From: Phytoplasma sp041276565 | GTDB taxonomy: Bacteria > Bacillota_I > Bacilli_A > Acholeplasmatales > Acholeplasmataceae | Reading direction: 5' to 3' | NCBI RefSeq assembly: GCF_041276565.1 | Contig: NZ_JBGGGR010000034.1 | Span: forward strand, 1 to 38,601 | Length of the DNA stretch: 38,601 nucleotides | Position numbers and translations under genes: made by a program | Notes under the pieces: model-generated | Seen by the model: the letters and a program-made list of their open reading frames with translations, nothing else | What the model was told of the DNA's origin: nothing | Database searches by the model: none | Shown here: piece by piece, positions 1 through 7,833 of the stretch | Position numbering within the stretch: position 1 is the stretch's first letter | Layout of the letters: each line of letters begins with the position of its first letter

Positions 1-711
1 GTTCCTGGAGGTCCTTCTAATAAAACTCCCTTCGGAATAACAGCTCCCATTTTTTGATATTTGTGTGGATTGTTTAAGAAATCAATTAATTCTTTCATCT
101 CTTCTTTTTCTTCTTTGTTTCCGGCGACATCTTTGAAAGCGAGAGGACGATCCGTTTGAAAAGGTAAATGATTTTTTATTTTAGATTTATTTTTTCTTTG
201 TTCTAAAATATTATTTAAAAGATAAAACATCCATAATAAAGGAGTAAGAACACTAAACACTCCGAAAATATTGGTGAAAGGGGATGTCCAAAAATTAGAA
301 TGATAAAGGACTAAATGTTTGATTGGTTGTTGATTTTCAAAAATACTTTTTTGTCCAGGAACTTCTATACTACGACCATTTAATTCTTTTACGAAATCCG
401 TATATATTACATAATCCATATAAGCATAACTAACTATCTTATTTTTTTTATAAATTTCTATTTTATATAATTGTTTATCTGGTCAAAAAAAACTAATTCC
501 TAAATTAAAGATTTCAATTTTTTCGATATTTTCATAATTAACTTCCTTAATTTTATCTATTAACATAAAAGGGGTATATTTTTCTTTTTGATGATTATTA
601 AAAAATTGGATATTAATTTCTCGAACCAGTAAAAATAATGGTCCTGATATAGCTAATATTATTAAAAAAGAATTTAATTTTAAATTTCTTGATAAAGTTT
701 AATTTATTCAT
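1..711 (-). pseudogene. FtsH/HflB-like AAA protease, broken N-terminal part, cut by window edge
   Basis: Reading leftward, this encodes a hydrophobic segment (about 610-660), an extracytoplasmic stretch, a second membrane segment near 225-300 and then the start of an AAA module (AFKDVAGNKEEKEEMKELI) ending at the Walker A loop (LLEGPPG) at base 1. That order is typical of FtsH, a membrane ATP-dependent zinc protease; the protease domain would lie outside the window. Two lesions break it. The ATG at 711-709, which overlaps the stop of the upstream gene, is one base out of phase with the rest (extra A in the run at 698-700). A TGA interrupts the frame at 484-482, where Trp would fit (FFF-stop-PDKQLYKI). 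TGA is a stop in this organism. An internal ATG at 419-417 could still start a shorter product. Multiple ftsH-like copies are typical of phytoplasma mobile units, so decay of one is plausible. Confidence 0.75.
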
Positions 712-2401
712 AAAGGCTCCATATTTTTTTCGTTCTCAAATGTTTTCGATAATAAAACAAAATGATTAATAAGGAACTGATTATAAGGACAGAACCTATA
801 ATCCACCATAAATGAGTTTTCTGAGATAAATTAGGTTTTAAAGGTAACATTTCTTTACTATTTAAAGTGGCTAAAACATTTTGAAAACTGTCTTCAAAAT
901 TTTGAGTTCTTAAATCTGTATTATTTTCTCTCAACGCCATCAAAGCCGTTTCAGAAATTATTTTTTTTAAATGAGATTGACTAAATTTCTGATTATAACA
1001 TCTTTGACTTAACTCATCTAAAAAACGATTATTATTTTTTACATCTGGAGATAATTCTCGATTTTTTAAAAAAAATTGCAAAAATTCTTTTGTTTCGGAT
1101 AAATTAGGGATATCGATTTTTATATGTTTATCAAGACGACCAGGTCTTAATAAAGCTTTATCTAAAGATTCTGGTAAATTAGTAGCACCAAAGATAAAAA
1201 TTGGCTTCTCTAGAGGTTGTTCTTTAGAAACAAAACCATCTAATTGTGTTAATAATTCGTCTAAAGTTTTATCATAAGATTTACTGCCGCCGCTTTGATC
1301 AGGAGACTTAGATCGATGACTAGCTACCGCGTCAATTTCATCAATAAATATAATACAAGGAGCCATTTTACGAGCATTTTGAAATAATTCTTGAACAGCT
1401 TTCACTCCAGTACCAACATATTTATCTGATTGAAAAGAAGAACCGCTCATATATAAAAATTTTAATCCGGATGTTTTAGTAAATTCTTTTACTATAAAAG
1501 TTTTACCAGTTCCTGGAGGTCCATATAATAAATAACCTTTTGATATATCAACTCCCATTTCTTTATATTTTTTAGGATTTTTCACATAATCTAATATAGT
1601 TTTGAGTTCTTCTTTGAATTTAGAGGCCCCAACAACATTTGGTAAAAATTCTTCTTCTACAACAACTATATTTGAAAAATGATTAAAATAAATATGGATC
1701 TCATTATTAATAATTTTCTCTAAATTATTTATTAATTGATTAGATATTTCCGACCAATTAAATAAGGGTTCTAATTCATTATCAAAAACATTTATCATAT
1801 TATCTTGATTAAGATCATTTAATTTATTTTTGATATTATTAATGTTTGTATCTAATGATTTTTTTGAATCGATTATTTCATTATATTGAAATACATTATT
1901 AAAAACAGTGTCTTCTAAATTTGGTTTTAATTCTTCTGTTGTATTCCATTTAGATTTTAAATCTTGTTTAAAATCAGAACTTAAATCATTAAATTTGTTT
2001 TGATAATTAATTTTAATCTGTTCTTTTTGATTATCCATTTTGTCTATAAGTTCATTATATTTATTAGTTTTATTTTGATGAAAATTATTTATTTTATCTT
2101 TTAAAAAAATTAAATTATTTGTTAAAAAAGTTATAATATCTTGTTTTAAATTGATATATTGGTTATTTATTTTCAATTTATTTTGAATTAATTCTGGTTT
2201 AATTTCATTCATTCTTTGTTGAAAATTATAAATATCTCTATTCAATTTCAGAAGTTGTAAATCTAATTTTAATATATTATTCAAAATTTTTATTAAATTT
2301 TCACAAGATGATTTATTTTCTGAATATAATAAATTTTCTAGTGTTTGTGTATTTTGTTGATTATCAGAACCTGTAAATAATTCTTTAGAAGGATTCTTCA
2401 T
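704..2401 (-). CDS. Tail-anchored AAA+ ATPase with N-terminal coiled coil (FtsH-like ATPase without protease)
   Basis: About 565 residues. Residues ~20-245 are Asn/Lys/Glu-rich and look coiled-coil. The AAA module follows: Walker A GPPGTGKT near residue 295, Walker B IIFIDEID near 352, second region of homology FGATNLPESLDKALLRPGRL near 405-424 with its arginine finger. The FtsH zinc-protease domain and HEXXH are absent; the chain ends with a single membrane helix (WWIIGSVLIISSLLIILFYY) and a short basic tail. The ATPase would therefore face the cytoplasm, anchored by its C terminus, opposite to FtsH. The ATG at 2401 is preferred; a TTG at 2410 is in frame. It overlaps the upstream DUF2963 gene by 17 bases and its stop overlaps the downstream ftsH start, so the genes are translationally coupled. 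The substrate is unknown. Confidence 0.85.
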   Translation of the reverse strand: MKNPSKELFTGSDNQQNTQTLENLLYSENKSSCENLIKILNNILKLDLQLLKLNRDIYNFQQRMNEIKPELIQNKLKINNQYINLKQDIITFLTNNLIFLKDKINNFHQNKTNKYNELIDKMDNQKEQIKINYQNKFNDLSSDFKQDLKSKWNTTEELKPNLEDTVFNNVFQYNEIIDSKKSLDTNINNIKNKLNDLNQDNMINVFDNELEPLFNWSEISNQLINNLEKIINNEIHIYFNHFSNIVVVEEEFLPNVVGASKFKEELKTILDYVKNPKKYKEMGVDISKGYLLYGPPGTGKTFIVKEFTKTSGLKFLYMSGSSFQSDKYVGTGVKAVQELFQNARKMAPCIIFIDEIDAVASHRSKSPDQSGGSKSYDKTLDELLTQLDGFVSKEQPLEKPIFIFGATNLPESLDKALLRPGRLDKHIKIDIPNLSETKEFLQFFLKNRELSPDVKNNNRFLDELSQRCYNQKFSQSHLKKIISETALMALRENNTDLRTQNFEDSFQNVLATLNSKEMLPLKPNLSQKTHLWWIIGSVLIISSLLIILFYYRKHLRTKKIWSLYE

Positions 2402-3212
2402 ATGGTGCAACTAAATCATTTTGATTATTTGACAACGTTTCATTTGACAATGTTTCAAAATACCGAGTGCGTTCATTATCAACTGTTCCATCGTTATTAA
2501 AATATTCTGTTTTGATTTGAATACCATCCTCATTATATACATGTTCATAGGTGAGTTCATTCGCCCAATCAATCTCATTTTCAGCTTTATACATTATTTG
2601 TTTTATTTGTTCACCTTTGTCATTATATTGAGCATCATAAGTTTCTAGATTCACCCAATCAATTTTCTTGTTGGGTTTTAAAGCTCTTCTTTTTAAAAAT
2701 TTTCCATTTCCATTATAATCTTGCGACTGTTCAAAATACCGAGTGCGTTCATTATCAACTGTTCCATCATTATTAAAATATTCTTTTTTGATTAAAATGC
2801 CATCCTCATTATATTCTTTAGTCCATGTTTTGTCACTTTCCCAATCTGGTGAATTTTCAGCTTTATACATTATTTGTTTTATTTGTTCACCTTTTTCATT
2901 ATATTGGGCATCAAAAGTTCTTGCGTTCACATAATCAATTTCATATCCAGCTTTCAAAGCTCTGTTTTCAACAACTCTTCCATTATCATCATATTTTTTT
3001 AACGATGTTTCATCACTTTCCCAATCTGGTGAATTTTCAGCTTTATATATTATTTGTTTTATTTGTTGATCTTTGTCATCATATTCAGCATCAAAAGTTT
3101 TTATATTCCATGTCCAATCAATTTTTTCACCATCTATTTCAAAAGCTCTTGATTTAGTAATATTTCCTCTTTTATCACATTCCTCTTCTAAAATTTTAAT
3201 AAAATTTCCCAT
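2385..3212 (-). CDS. DUF2963-type repeat protein (body, probably separated from its signal segment)
   Basis: 275 residues made of degenerate repeats. Each has an Asp-Trp anchor, a Y-N-x-x-G core (YNEKGEQIKQIMYKAEN) and often an EYFNNDGTVDNERTRYFE block. This pattern matches the DUF2963 family, which is largely confined to phytoplasmas and of unknown function. Two blocks recur at DNA level with a 276-base offset (from 2461 and 2737) and another with a 180-base offset (2841 and 3021). No Shine-Dalgarno precedes the ATG at 3212, whereas the small ORF just upstream has one and encodes a membrane/signal segment. Adding one A to the A6 run at 3230-3235 joins both into a ~339-residue exported repeat protein. 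I infer the two ORFs are one broken gene, though reinitiation is possible. Confidence 0.75.
   Translation of the reverse strand: MGNFIKILEEECDKRGNITKSRAFEIDGEKIDWTWNIKTFDAEYDDKDQQIKQIIYKAENSPDWESDETSLKKYDDNGRVVENRALKAGYEIDYVNARTFDAQYNEKGEQIKQIMYKAENSPDWESDKTWTKEYNEDGILIKKEYFNNDGTVDNERTRYFEQSQDYNGNGKFLKRRALKPNKKIDWVNLETYDAQYNDKGEQIKQIMYKAENEIDWANELTYEHVYNEDGIQIKTEYFNNDGTVDNERTRYFETLSNETLSNNQNDLVAPYEESF
2454..2836 (-). repeat. Intragenic 276-base-offset direct repeat in the DUF2963 gene
   Basis: Bases from about 2454-2555 and 2730-2831 are nearly identical (shared motif taccgagtgcgttcattatc at 2461 and 2737), an exact offset of 92 codons. A second pair (shared ccaatctggtgaattttcag at 2841 and 3021) is offset by 180 bases. 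Both offsets are multiples of three, so repeat number can change by recombination without breaking the frame. Confidence 0.85.
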
Positions 3213-3220
3213 ATTATTTT

Positions 3221-3406
3221 TTAATGTAATTTTTTAGTAATTTTATTATCATGCTGAGAACGTTCATATTCAAATTTGTTATCATCTGTATTACTTTCCT
3301 CTTTTGTTTTATAAGCACTCACAGGAAGTAAAAAAAATATAATACCGCTTCCAATAATTAAAATTAATAAAATTAACCTAAAGTAAATAAAAAATTTACA
3401 ACTCAT
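3221..3406 (-). CDS. Signal/TM leader segment, probable 5' part of the DUF2963 gene
   Basis: 61 residues. MSCKFFIYFRLILLILIIGS begins one membrane helix (residues ~6-28), followed by a Lys/Asn/Glu-rich linker. A purine-rich AAAGGA lies about 13 bases before the ATG at 3406. It stops 8 bases before the DUF2963 ATG. With one extra A in the coding-strand A6 run (3230-3235) the frame runs ...ITKKITLKNNMGNFIK... straight into the repeat protein. It could alternatively be a free short membrane peptide. Confidence 0.55.
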   Translation of the reverse strand: MSCKFFIYFRLILLILIIGSGIIFFLLPVSAYKTKEESNTDDNKFEYERSQHDNKITKKLH

Positions 3407-3589
3407 TTTATATATAATTTCCTTTTTTTATAAATTTTATTTATATAAAAAAATATACAAAAAAAAAAAAAAACAAGTTATATGTTTTTTTATTATTATT
3501 TTCTTTTTTTCTTTTTAAAAAAAATATTTTTTTATGTTTAAAATTTATTTTTTTGTATTAGAATAAAAATAATTAATAGTTTCGTTCAT

Positions 3590-4262
3590 GTTTTATGAAT
3601 TAAAAATTGTTTCTTTAAGAGTACCAAAAAGATGGTTCCAAACCCCTGTACTTAACTTTCTTAATTTCCTTGTGAAGACGAGATTATTCAAATTATTCCA
3701 AATTAGTTTTTAACTCCTCTGATTACTAAAAGTCTCTTTTTTCTTGCATCCTCGGTCTTATTATTATTCTGTGTTTTAACCTTCTTAAATGTGATGTTTA
3801 GGAATCTTAAATTTCCGACATAAATACACCTGATAGTTTTAGGTTCGTTTTTGTGAGTTCTAGTGGTGAACTTCTTCCTTTCTCCATATGTTAGTTCATT
3901 ATATGTTTTAGGGATATAACTACTTCCACGATAGTTTGAAGTTGCTAATTTAATAGCTACTAGTGATAATTTATAGAAAACAAAACCATTTTTCTATAAC
4001 ACCTTCGATCTCCGAGTCTCATTAACTTTCTCAGTAGGTTCTTCTATTACAATATTTACGTTATTAGAGCATTTTAGCTTTATCCATGACTATTTTTCAT
4101 ATTGCGGAATCTTCTTAGGTAGTTAATTCCCCTCGACCCTCTTTTATGAGCTGCTGTTATTTCTTATTCTTTTGTTTAAGAAACCGCCCATATGATTTAA
4201 TGGAATTATAACATCCATTGCAATTGGTTAGATTACTGTATTTATGCGTTTATTTACGCCCT
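3590..4262. other. Unassigned ~670-base patch of elevated G+C without an intact gene
   Basis: G+C here is roughly 32-38% per 60-base line, well above the surrounding non-coding DNA, and no start-to-stop gene longer than about 60 codons is present. The minus strand is purine-rich like the neighbouring leftward genes. One minus-strand frame running from about 4260 to 3677 has only five stops (three TAA, two TAG, no TGA) in ~195 codons. Its longest open stretch, ~3985 to 3677, includes GSSYIPKTYNELTYGERKKF. Another frame opens at the end (TRKLRKLSTGVWNHLFGTLK, near 3673-3614). I recognise no family. A decayed coding sequence of foreign origin seems likelier than an RNA gene; no RNase P RNA, tmRNA or SRP RNA signatures were seen. 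Confidence 0.4.
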
Positions 4263-4346
4263 AAACATAAAACATAAAATTTTACAAAATTATTTTATAG
4301 ATATTATATCTTTTGAATTAATAAATAACATTCCCTATTTTGCAAC

Positions 4347-4866
4347 TTAATTAGTAAGTTTTTTTGTTTCGAAAAAACGTAATTTACAAAAATTTTCTAT
4401 TTCTTCATTTAAATATAATATTTTTCGACTAAGATTTAAATTACTCTTTATATTGCTTTTCCAAAAATATAATATAAAAGAATATTCGTTAATCAATCGA
4501 ACTAAAGATAAAGGATTTAATTTCGCTAAAATATTTTTTTGTGAATATGATTCGTTACTATTCATGTTATCAAAACTAACAAAATCTAAATCAATATTTA
4601 TATGTGTATTTTTGCATCAATTCGGAAATAACATCTTGTTTTGAATAATATTTTATCAATAATATTTCGGATACCTTCAGAAGAAATAATCGAAGTATCA
4701 TAAGCGACTAAATTTGAAAAAGTTTGATTAGAAGCATGTCCAATAGCTGTAATTATAGGTTTTTGTGAATTTCTAATACTATTTGTTATTAATGTATGAT
4801 TGAATATTGCAATAATATCTTCTTCTCCTCCGCCGCGTGCAATAATTATAATTTATCTACTTCTTT
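4347..4866 (-). pseudogene. xseA: Exodeoxyribonuclease VII large subunit remnant
   Basis: Reading leftward from about 4850 the sequence encodes IIIARGGGEEDIIAIFNHTL and then KPIITAIGHASNQTFSNLVAYDTS. These correspond to the conserved XseA core (D-x-IIIARGGGS-x-EDL-x-x-FN ... P-I-I-T-A-I-G-H-x-x-D-x-T). The N-terminal OB-fold part is missing, with a stop just upstream. The frame also shifts at VDKL/IIII near 4848; one extra A after GATAAA would restore it. The Asp after IGH is replaced, and a stop and frame change separate the core from a final 72-codon ORF (4565-4347). XseA with XseB degrades single-stranded DNA; this copy cannot be functional. Confidence 0.8.
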
Positions 4867-6097
4867 TGAATAGATTTTAATTTAAAAATTTGTAAATTAA
4901 TTAATTATCAGATAGCAAAATTATTTTTAAATTTAATTTTGGTTATAAAAAATAACTTTATTCATTCTTAATTTTTTTATTTTTTATTTATATTAATAAA
5001 TTATTAATAAATACACAAGTAATATATTTTTTGATTCAATTCTTATATTTTATAACATAAACCAAAATAATATTAAAATTTAAAATTTTTTCAGATTAAA
5101 TATATATTTAAATAATTTTTTTGTATTTTTTATTTATTTAAATCTAATTTTTAAAAAATCATATTTATATTTATAGTTAACTATTATATTTTTTATTATA
5201 AATTTACCAAATATTATATTTTAACTTTAATTAAACTAAATTTTTATTATTTTAAATAAATTTAAAAGAATTTTGATATAAAAATAAGAAAAAATAAAAG
5301 AATAAAGATTAAAATTTTATATTTTATTTCTATTATTTTCTTATTTTTATTAATTTTTTTTATTTTTTAAATTGTTTTTAAAAAAGACATTATAAAATAT
5401 TTAAGTTTTGATAAAATAAAAAAAATACAAAAAAAATTATAAAACAAATATTAATTTAATATACGTAAAATAGGGTTTTTTTAAATTAATTTAGCTTCCT
5501 ATAATGTATATTATGTAAACCTATTTTTATTTTTGTAAAAAATACAAAAATTAATTAAAAAATATCTTTGAATTTTAGTTTTAAAAATTAAATTTTTGGA
5601 GCATTTTAATTATTTTTTATAAATAATAAAAAAAAATTATTATTTGTAAAGTTAAATTATTTTTATCGTCTTTTATAAAGAAAAAAATGAGTTCATAATA
5701 ATAACTATAAATAACTATAAATAACTATAAATTTTAAAAATTAACGAAAATTTTTAATTATTATTTTTACAAATAATAATAAAATATAATTATTTATAAA
5801 GTTAAATTATTTTTTTGGTTTTTAATTTGTTTAAGTTCGAATATAAAACAAACAAACTATTTTTAAATAATTTGTTAAAACTGTTTTTTACTACTATTTA
5901 TTGAAGAAAGATCTTATTAGTAACTAATTTAAAAAATATAAAAGTTATTAAAAAATATTTACGTTTATTTTATTTGACGCGAAAAATTTATAATTTTTTC
6001 GATTTTACAACATATAATTTTTTTTGTTTATAATTTTTACTGTAAATATACTTATTTAAGTCGACAATAAAAAAATTATTTAAAAAGGAAAATAAAT
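4867..6097. other. AT-rich non-coding spacer, ~1.2 kb
   Basis: No credible gene on either strand. The sequence is almost pure A/T with short inverted repeats, for example a reggg/cct pair around aaaataggg (5467) and aacctatttt (5518). A perfect 10-base tandem triplet lies at 5701-5730 between two imperfect ~70-base copies of one AT-rich block. It separates the decayed left cluster from the restriction-modification remnants and may mark an island boundary. No origin or promoter can be asserted beyond the Shine-Dalgarno at 6086. Confidence 0.6.
5615..5830. repeat. Duplicated AT-rich block flanking a 10-base tandem triplet
   Basis: The block ending tttgtaaagttaaattattt (about 5645-5664) is echoed by ttataaagttaaattattt near 5795-5813; each is preceded by a small inverted repeat of the aataata/tattatt type. 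Between them, the unit ataactataa is repeated three times exactly (5701-5730). Confidence 0.6.
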
Positions 6098-6400
6098 ATG
6101 GTTAACGAAGCGAATACAACTCATTTAGTACGAAATAAATTAAGAGAAATGAGTTATTATGATGATAATTCTAACATTATTATAGAAGAACAAAAATCAA
6201 ATTCTCCTAAAATTAATAAATTACTTCAACACGCTTTTAAACAAGGAAAAGGTGTTGGAAAACCTGATTTTATTATTCGTCATCAAGATAAACAAGATTA
6301 TATAATTATAATAGAATGTAAATCATCACCTTTATATCATGAATCTAAAGAACGAAACAAATACCAAAATTATGCTGTAGATATAAACTTAAACTCTTAA
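6098..6400 (+). pseudogene. N-terminal nuclease domain of a BcgI-like/type I restriction-modification subunit, truncated
   Basis: 100 codons starting at an ATG with a good AAGGA eight bases upstream. It carries a PD-(D/E)XK nuclease pattern: Glu31 in IIIEEQK, Asp57 in GKPDFII, and Glu73-x-Lys75 in IIIIECKSS. The order and the closing NKYQNYAVD resemble the N terminus of fused restriction/methylase (RM) subunits, where a methylase domain would follow. Here homology stops at AVD and the frame ends nine codons later, so the methylase is absent. An HsdS C-terminal remnant lies 1 kb downstream at 7398-7580, suggesting both were one locus that lost its middle. A residual nuclease-only protein cannot be ruled out, because start and RBS are intact. 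Confidence 0.7.
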
Positions 6401-6447
6401 TTTTTAATCTCTTATTTTTCAATTTTTAAATGTCGGAAAGGAACATT

Positions 6448-6723
6448 ATGAAAAAAATTTCAAAAAAAATTTTAAAATATCTTTTATTAATTATTTCAAT
6501 TCCTATTTTTTTATTTATCATAATTTTTGGATTCTTTTATTTAAAAGAAGTTAGATTTAAATCTAAGGATAGAACTCCACATTCAACCATTTCTACAATC
6601 AAACCAATTAACGAAGATTTAAAACCAAAAAATAATTCAAAAAAAGATAACGGTGAAAAAAATAAAATAGAAGATAAAAAGATAACACCAATTAAAAAAG
6701 ATACACCTAATTTAAACAAATAA
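6448..6723 (+). CDS. Small N-terminally anchored membrane protein, unknown function
   Basis: 91 residues from the ATG at 6448, preceded by GGAAAGGAAC at 6433-6442; an upstream in-frame ATG at 6430 lacks a site. The protein has a basic start (MKKISKKILKY), one membrane helix (about residues 10-32) and a Lys/Asn/Pro-rich tail predicted disordered. No signal-peptidase site is evident. It is the first gene of a short run with the truncated AAA+ gene (22-base gap, own strong RBS). The architecture resembles the small protein at 12239-12556. No family recognised. Confidence 0.65.
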   Translation: MKKISKKILKYLLLIISIPIFLFIIIFGFFYLKEVRFKSKDRTPHSTISTIKPINEDLKPKNNSKKDNGEKNKIEDKKITPIKKDTPNLNK

Positions 6724-6745
6724 TCACGAAAGAAAGGGGAAGATT

Positions 6746-7432
6746 ATGAAAAATCAACCAATTCCAAATAAAAATGGAAAAAAATTTTTAATTTTAACCT
6801 TATTATTCGGTGGAGCTTTTTATTTAATTTACGCAAATAGTTTTGATATTGACGAATTAAAGAAAGATATTAAACAACAATAAGTTCAGTTTTCAACTCA
6901 AAAAAATCAAATTATTGACGAATTAAAAAAAATGGAAACGAATCAAGAAAATTTCAATGAAGAATTTCAAAAAGAAATTAGAGCTTTAAAAGAAGTAAAA
7001 GATAACCAAGAATTGAAAGATTTAAGAGAACTGGATTCTTTAAAAAATAAACTAACAAAACAGCTAGATGAAGAAGAAGCTAACAAATCTCCCGAAGCAA
7101 TTCACGACGAATATGACTCAATGTTTAAAATCGCAGATTCTAAAAAATTCCCATCTTTCAAACAACTAGTCGTTTTACATAAAGAAAAAGTAATCTTACA
7201 AGAAATAATCAACTATGTTAAAAATAAGAAGAAATATGAAGGTATTGGTAAAGTCGAAGCACCAGAAGGAATCTTATTCTACGGACTTCCGGGAACTGGA
7301 AAAACAATCTTAGCAAGAAGCTTCGCCAAAGAAACGAATTTACCAATGTTCGAACTTCAAAGTTCAATGTTTTCAAGAAGTTTACGCGGAGAAGCTGAGC
7401 TGTTCCGTTTTAAATACTCAATATTTTGCTAA
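6746..7432 (+). pseudogene. N-terminally anchored FtsH-like AAA+ ATPase, interrupted and truncated
   Basis: A strong site (GAAAGAAAGGGGAAG) precedes the ATG at 6746. The first 45 codons encode one membrane helix (FLILTLLFGGAFYLIYA) and start a coiled coil ending KKDIKQQ, then a TAA. The same frame continues without shift through 6884-7432, including an ATG at 6932, with coiled coil, then an AAA start (FPSFKQLVVLHKEKV) and Walker A GLPGTGKT (~7273-7296). The TAA probably arose from CAA (Gln). Shortly after Walker A, near 7396, the AAA sequence ends and restriction specificity-subunit sequence begins, so Walker B, the arginine finger and any protease domain are missing. It is related to, but arranged differently from, the AAA+ gene at 704-2401. 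Confidence 0.75.
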
Positions 7433-7580
7433 AATTACGATCTCTTTCCCTTCTCTTCCTGAACAAGAAAAAATCGCTCATTTTTTAACTTTATTAGATG
7501 AAAAAATAGAATCTGAAACAGTTATATTAAATAATTACGAACAACAAAAAAAATATTTTTTACAAAATATGTTAATTTGA
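7398..7580 (+). pseudogene. HsdS (restriction specificity subunit) C-terminal remnant
   Basis: The frame LNTQYFAKITISFPSLPEQE followed by KIAHFLTLLDEKIESE matches the conserved end of type I/BcgI-like specificity subunits (I-x-x-P-x-L-x-E-Q-x-K-I-A-x-F-L-x-x-L-D). It lies one frame off the truncated AAA+ gene that runs into it and stops at TGA 7578-7580. The two target-recognition domains are missing. Together with 6098-6400 it brackets about 1 kb of unrelated genes, pointing to insertion and/or deletion in a former restriction-modification locus. Confidence 0.75.
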
Positions 7581-7651
7581 ATTTATATATTGCTTACAGT
7601 AAACTATTCCAATGGTTTATATCAAAATTGAATTTTTAATAAATAAAATAA

Positions 7652-7710
7652 AAAAAATCAAATTATTTATTATTTTCGACTAATAAATAATTTGATTTTT
7701 TCTTTTTTTA
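7652..7710. terminator. Bidirectional Rho-independent terminator
   Basis: Perfect 21-base arms 7652-7672 and 7681-7701 with an 8-base loop, T tracts on both sides. It sits between the hsdS remnant (rightward) and the end of the leftward metal ABC operon. The stem resembles that at 26943-26986. The 120 bases before 7834 hold no intact gene. Confidence 0.8.
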
Positions 7711-7833
7711 TATTTTTTTCTTTTTTTAAAATCGAAGATAAAAAAAGACAATTTCGTTCACATCATGAAATAAATAATAAATTATTCCAAATATAAACTC
7801 AAAATAACGAAAATTCAACATTAATTGATAATA

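Noticed and set aside
482..484. TGA inside the ftsH-like frame as evidence for TGA = Trp
   Set aside because: Intact genes (ligA, yidC, pdhB) use TGG for Trp, and tatD and the hsdS remnant end at TGA; this copy also has a frameshift, so decay explains it.
2743..3157. Overlapping + strand reading frames opposite the DUF2963 gene
   Set aside because: Antisense shadows of a repetitive gene; no ribosome sites, and they mirror the repeat pattern.
3590..4262. Possible tmRNA, RNase P RNA or other known RNA
   Set aside because: None of the hallmark segments of these RNAs could be found; kept only as an unexplained patch.
4453..4644. 63-codon + strand frame
   Set aside because: Antisense to the xseA remnant; no start signal and no family resemblance.
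5701..5730. Tandem 10-mer as a CRISPR array
   Set aside because: Units are contiguous with no spacers and no cas genes are present.
7711..7833. Short open stretch (KRQFRSHHEINNKLFQ, then a stop and further codons) before the ABC operon end
   Set aside because: May be a further relic of the restriction locus, but too short to assign; not listed as a gene.
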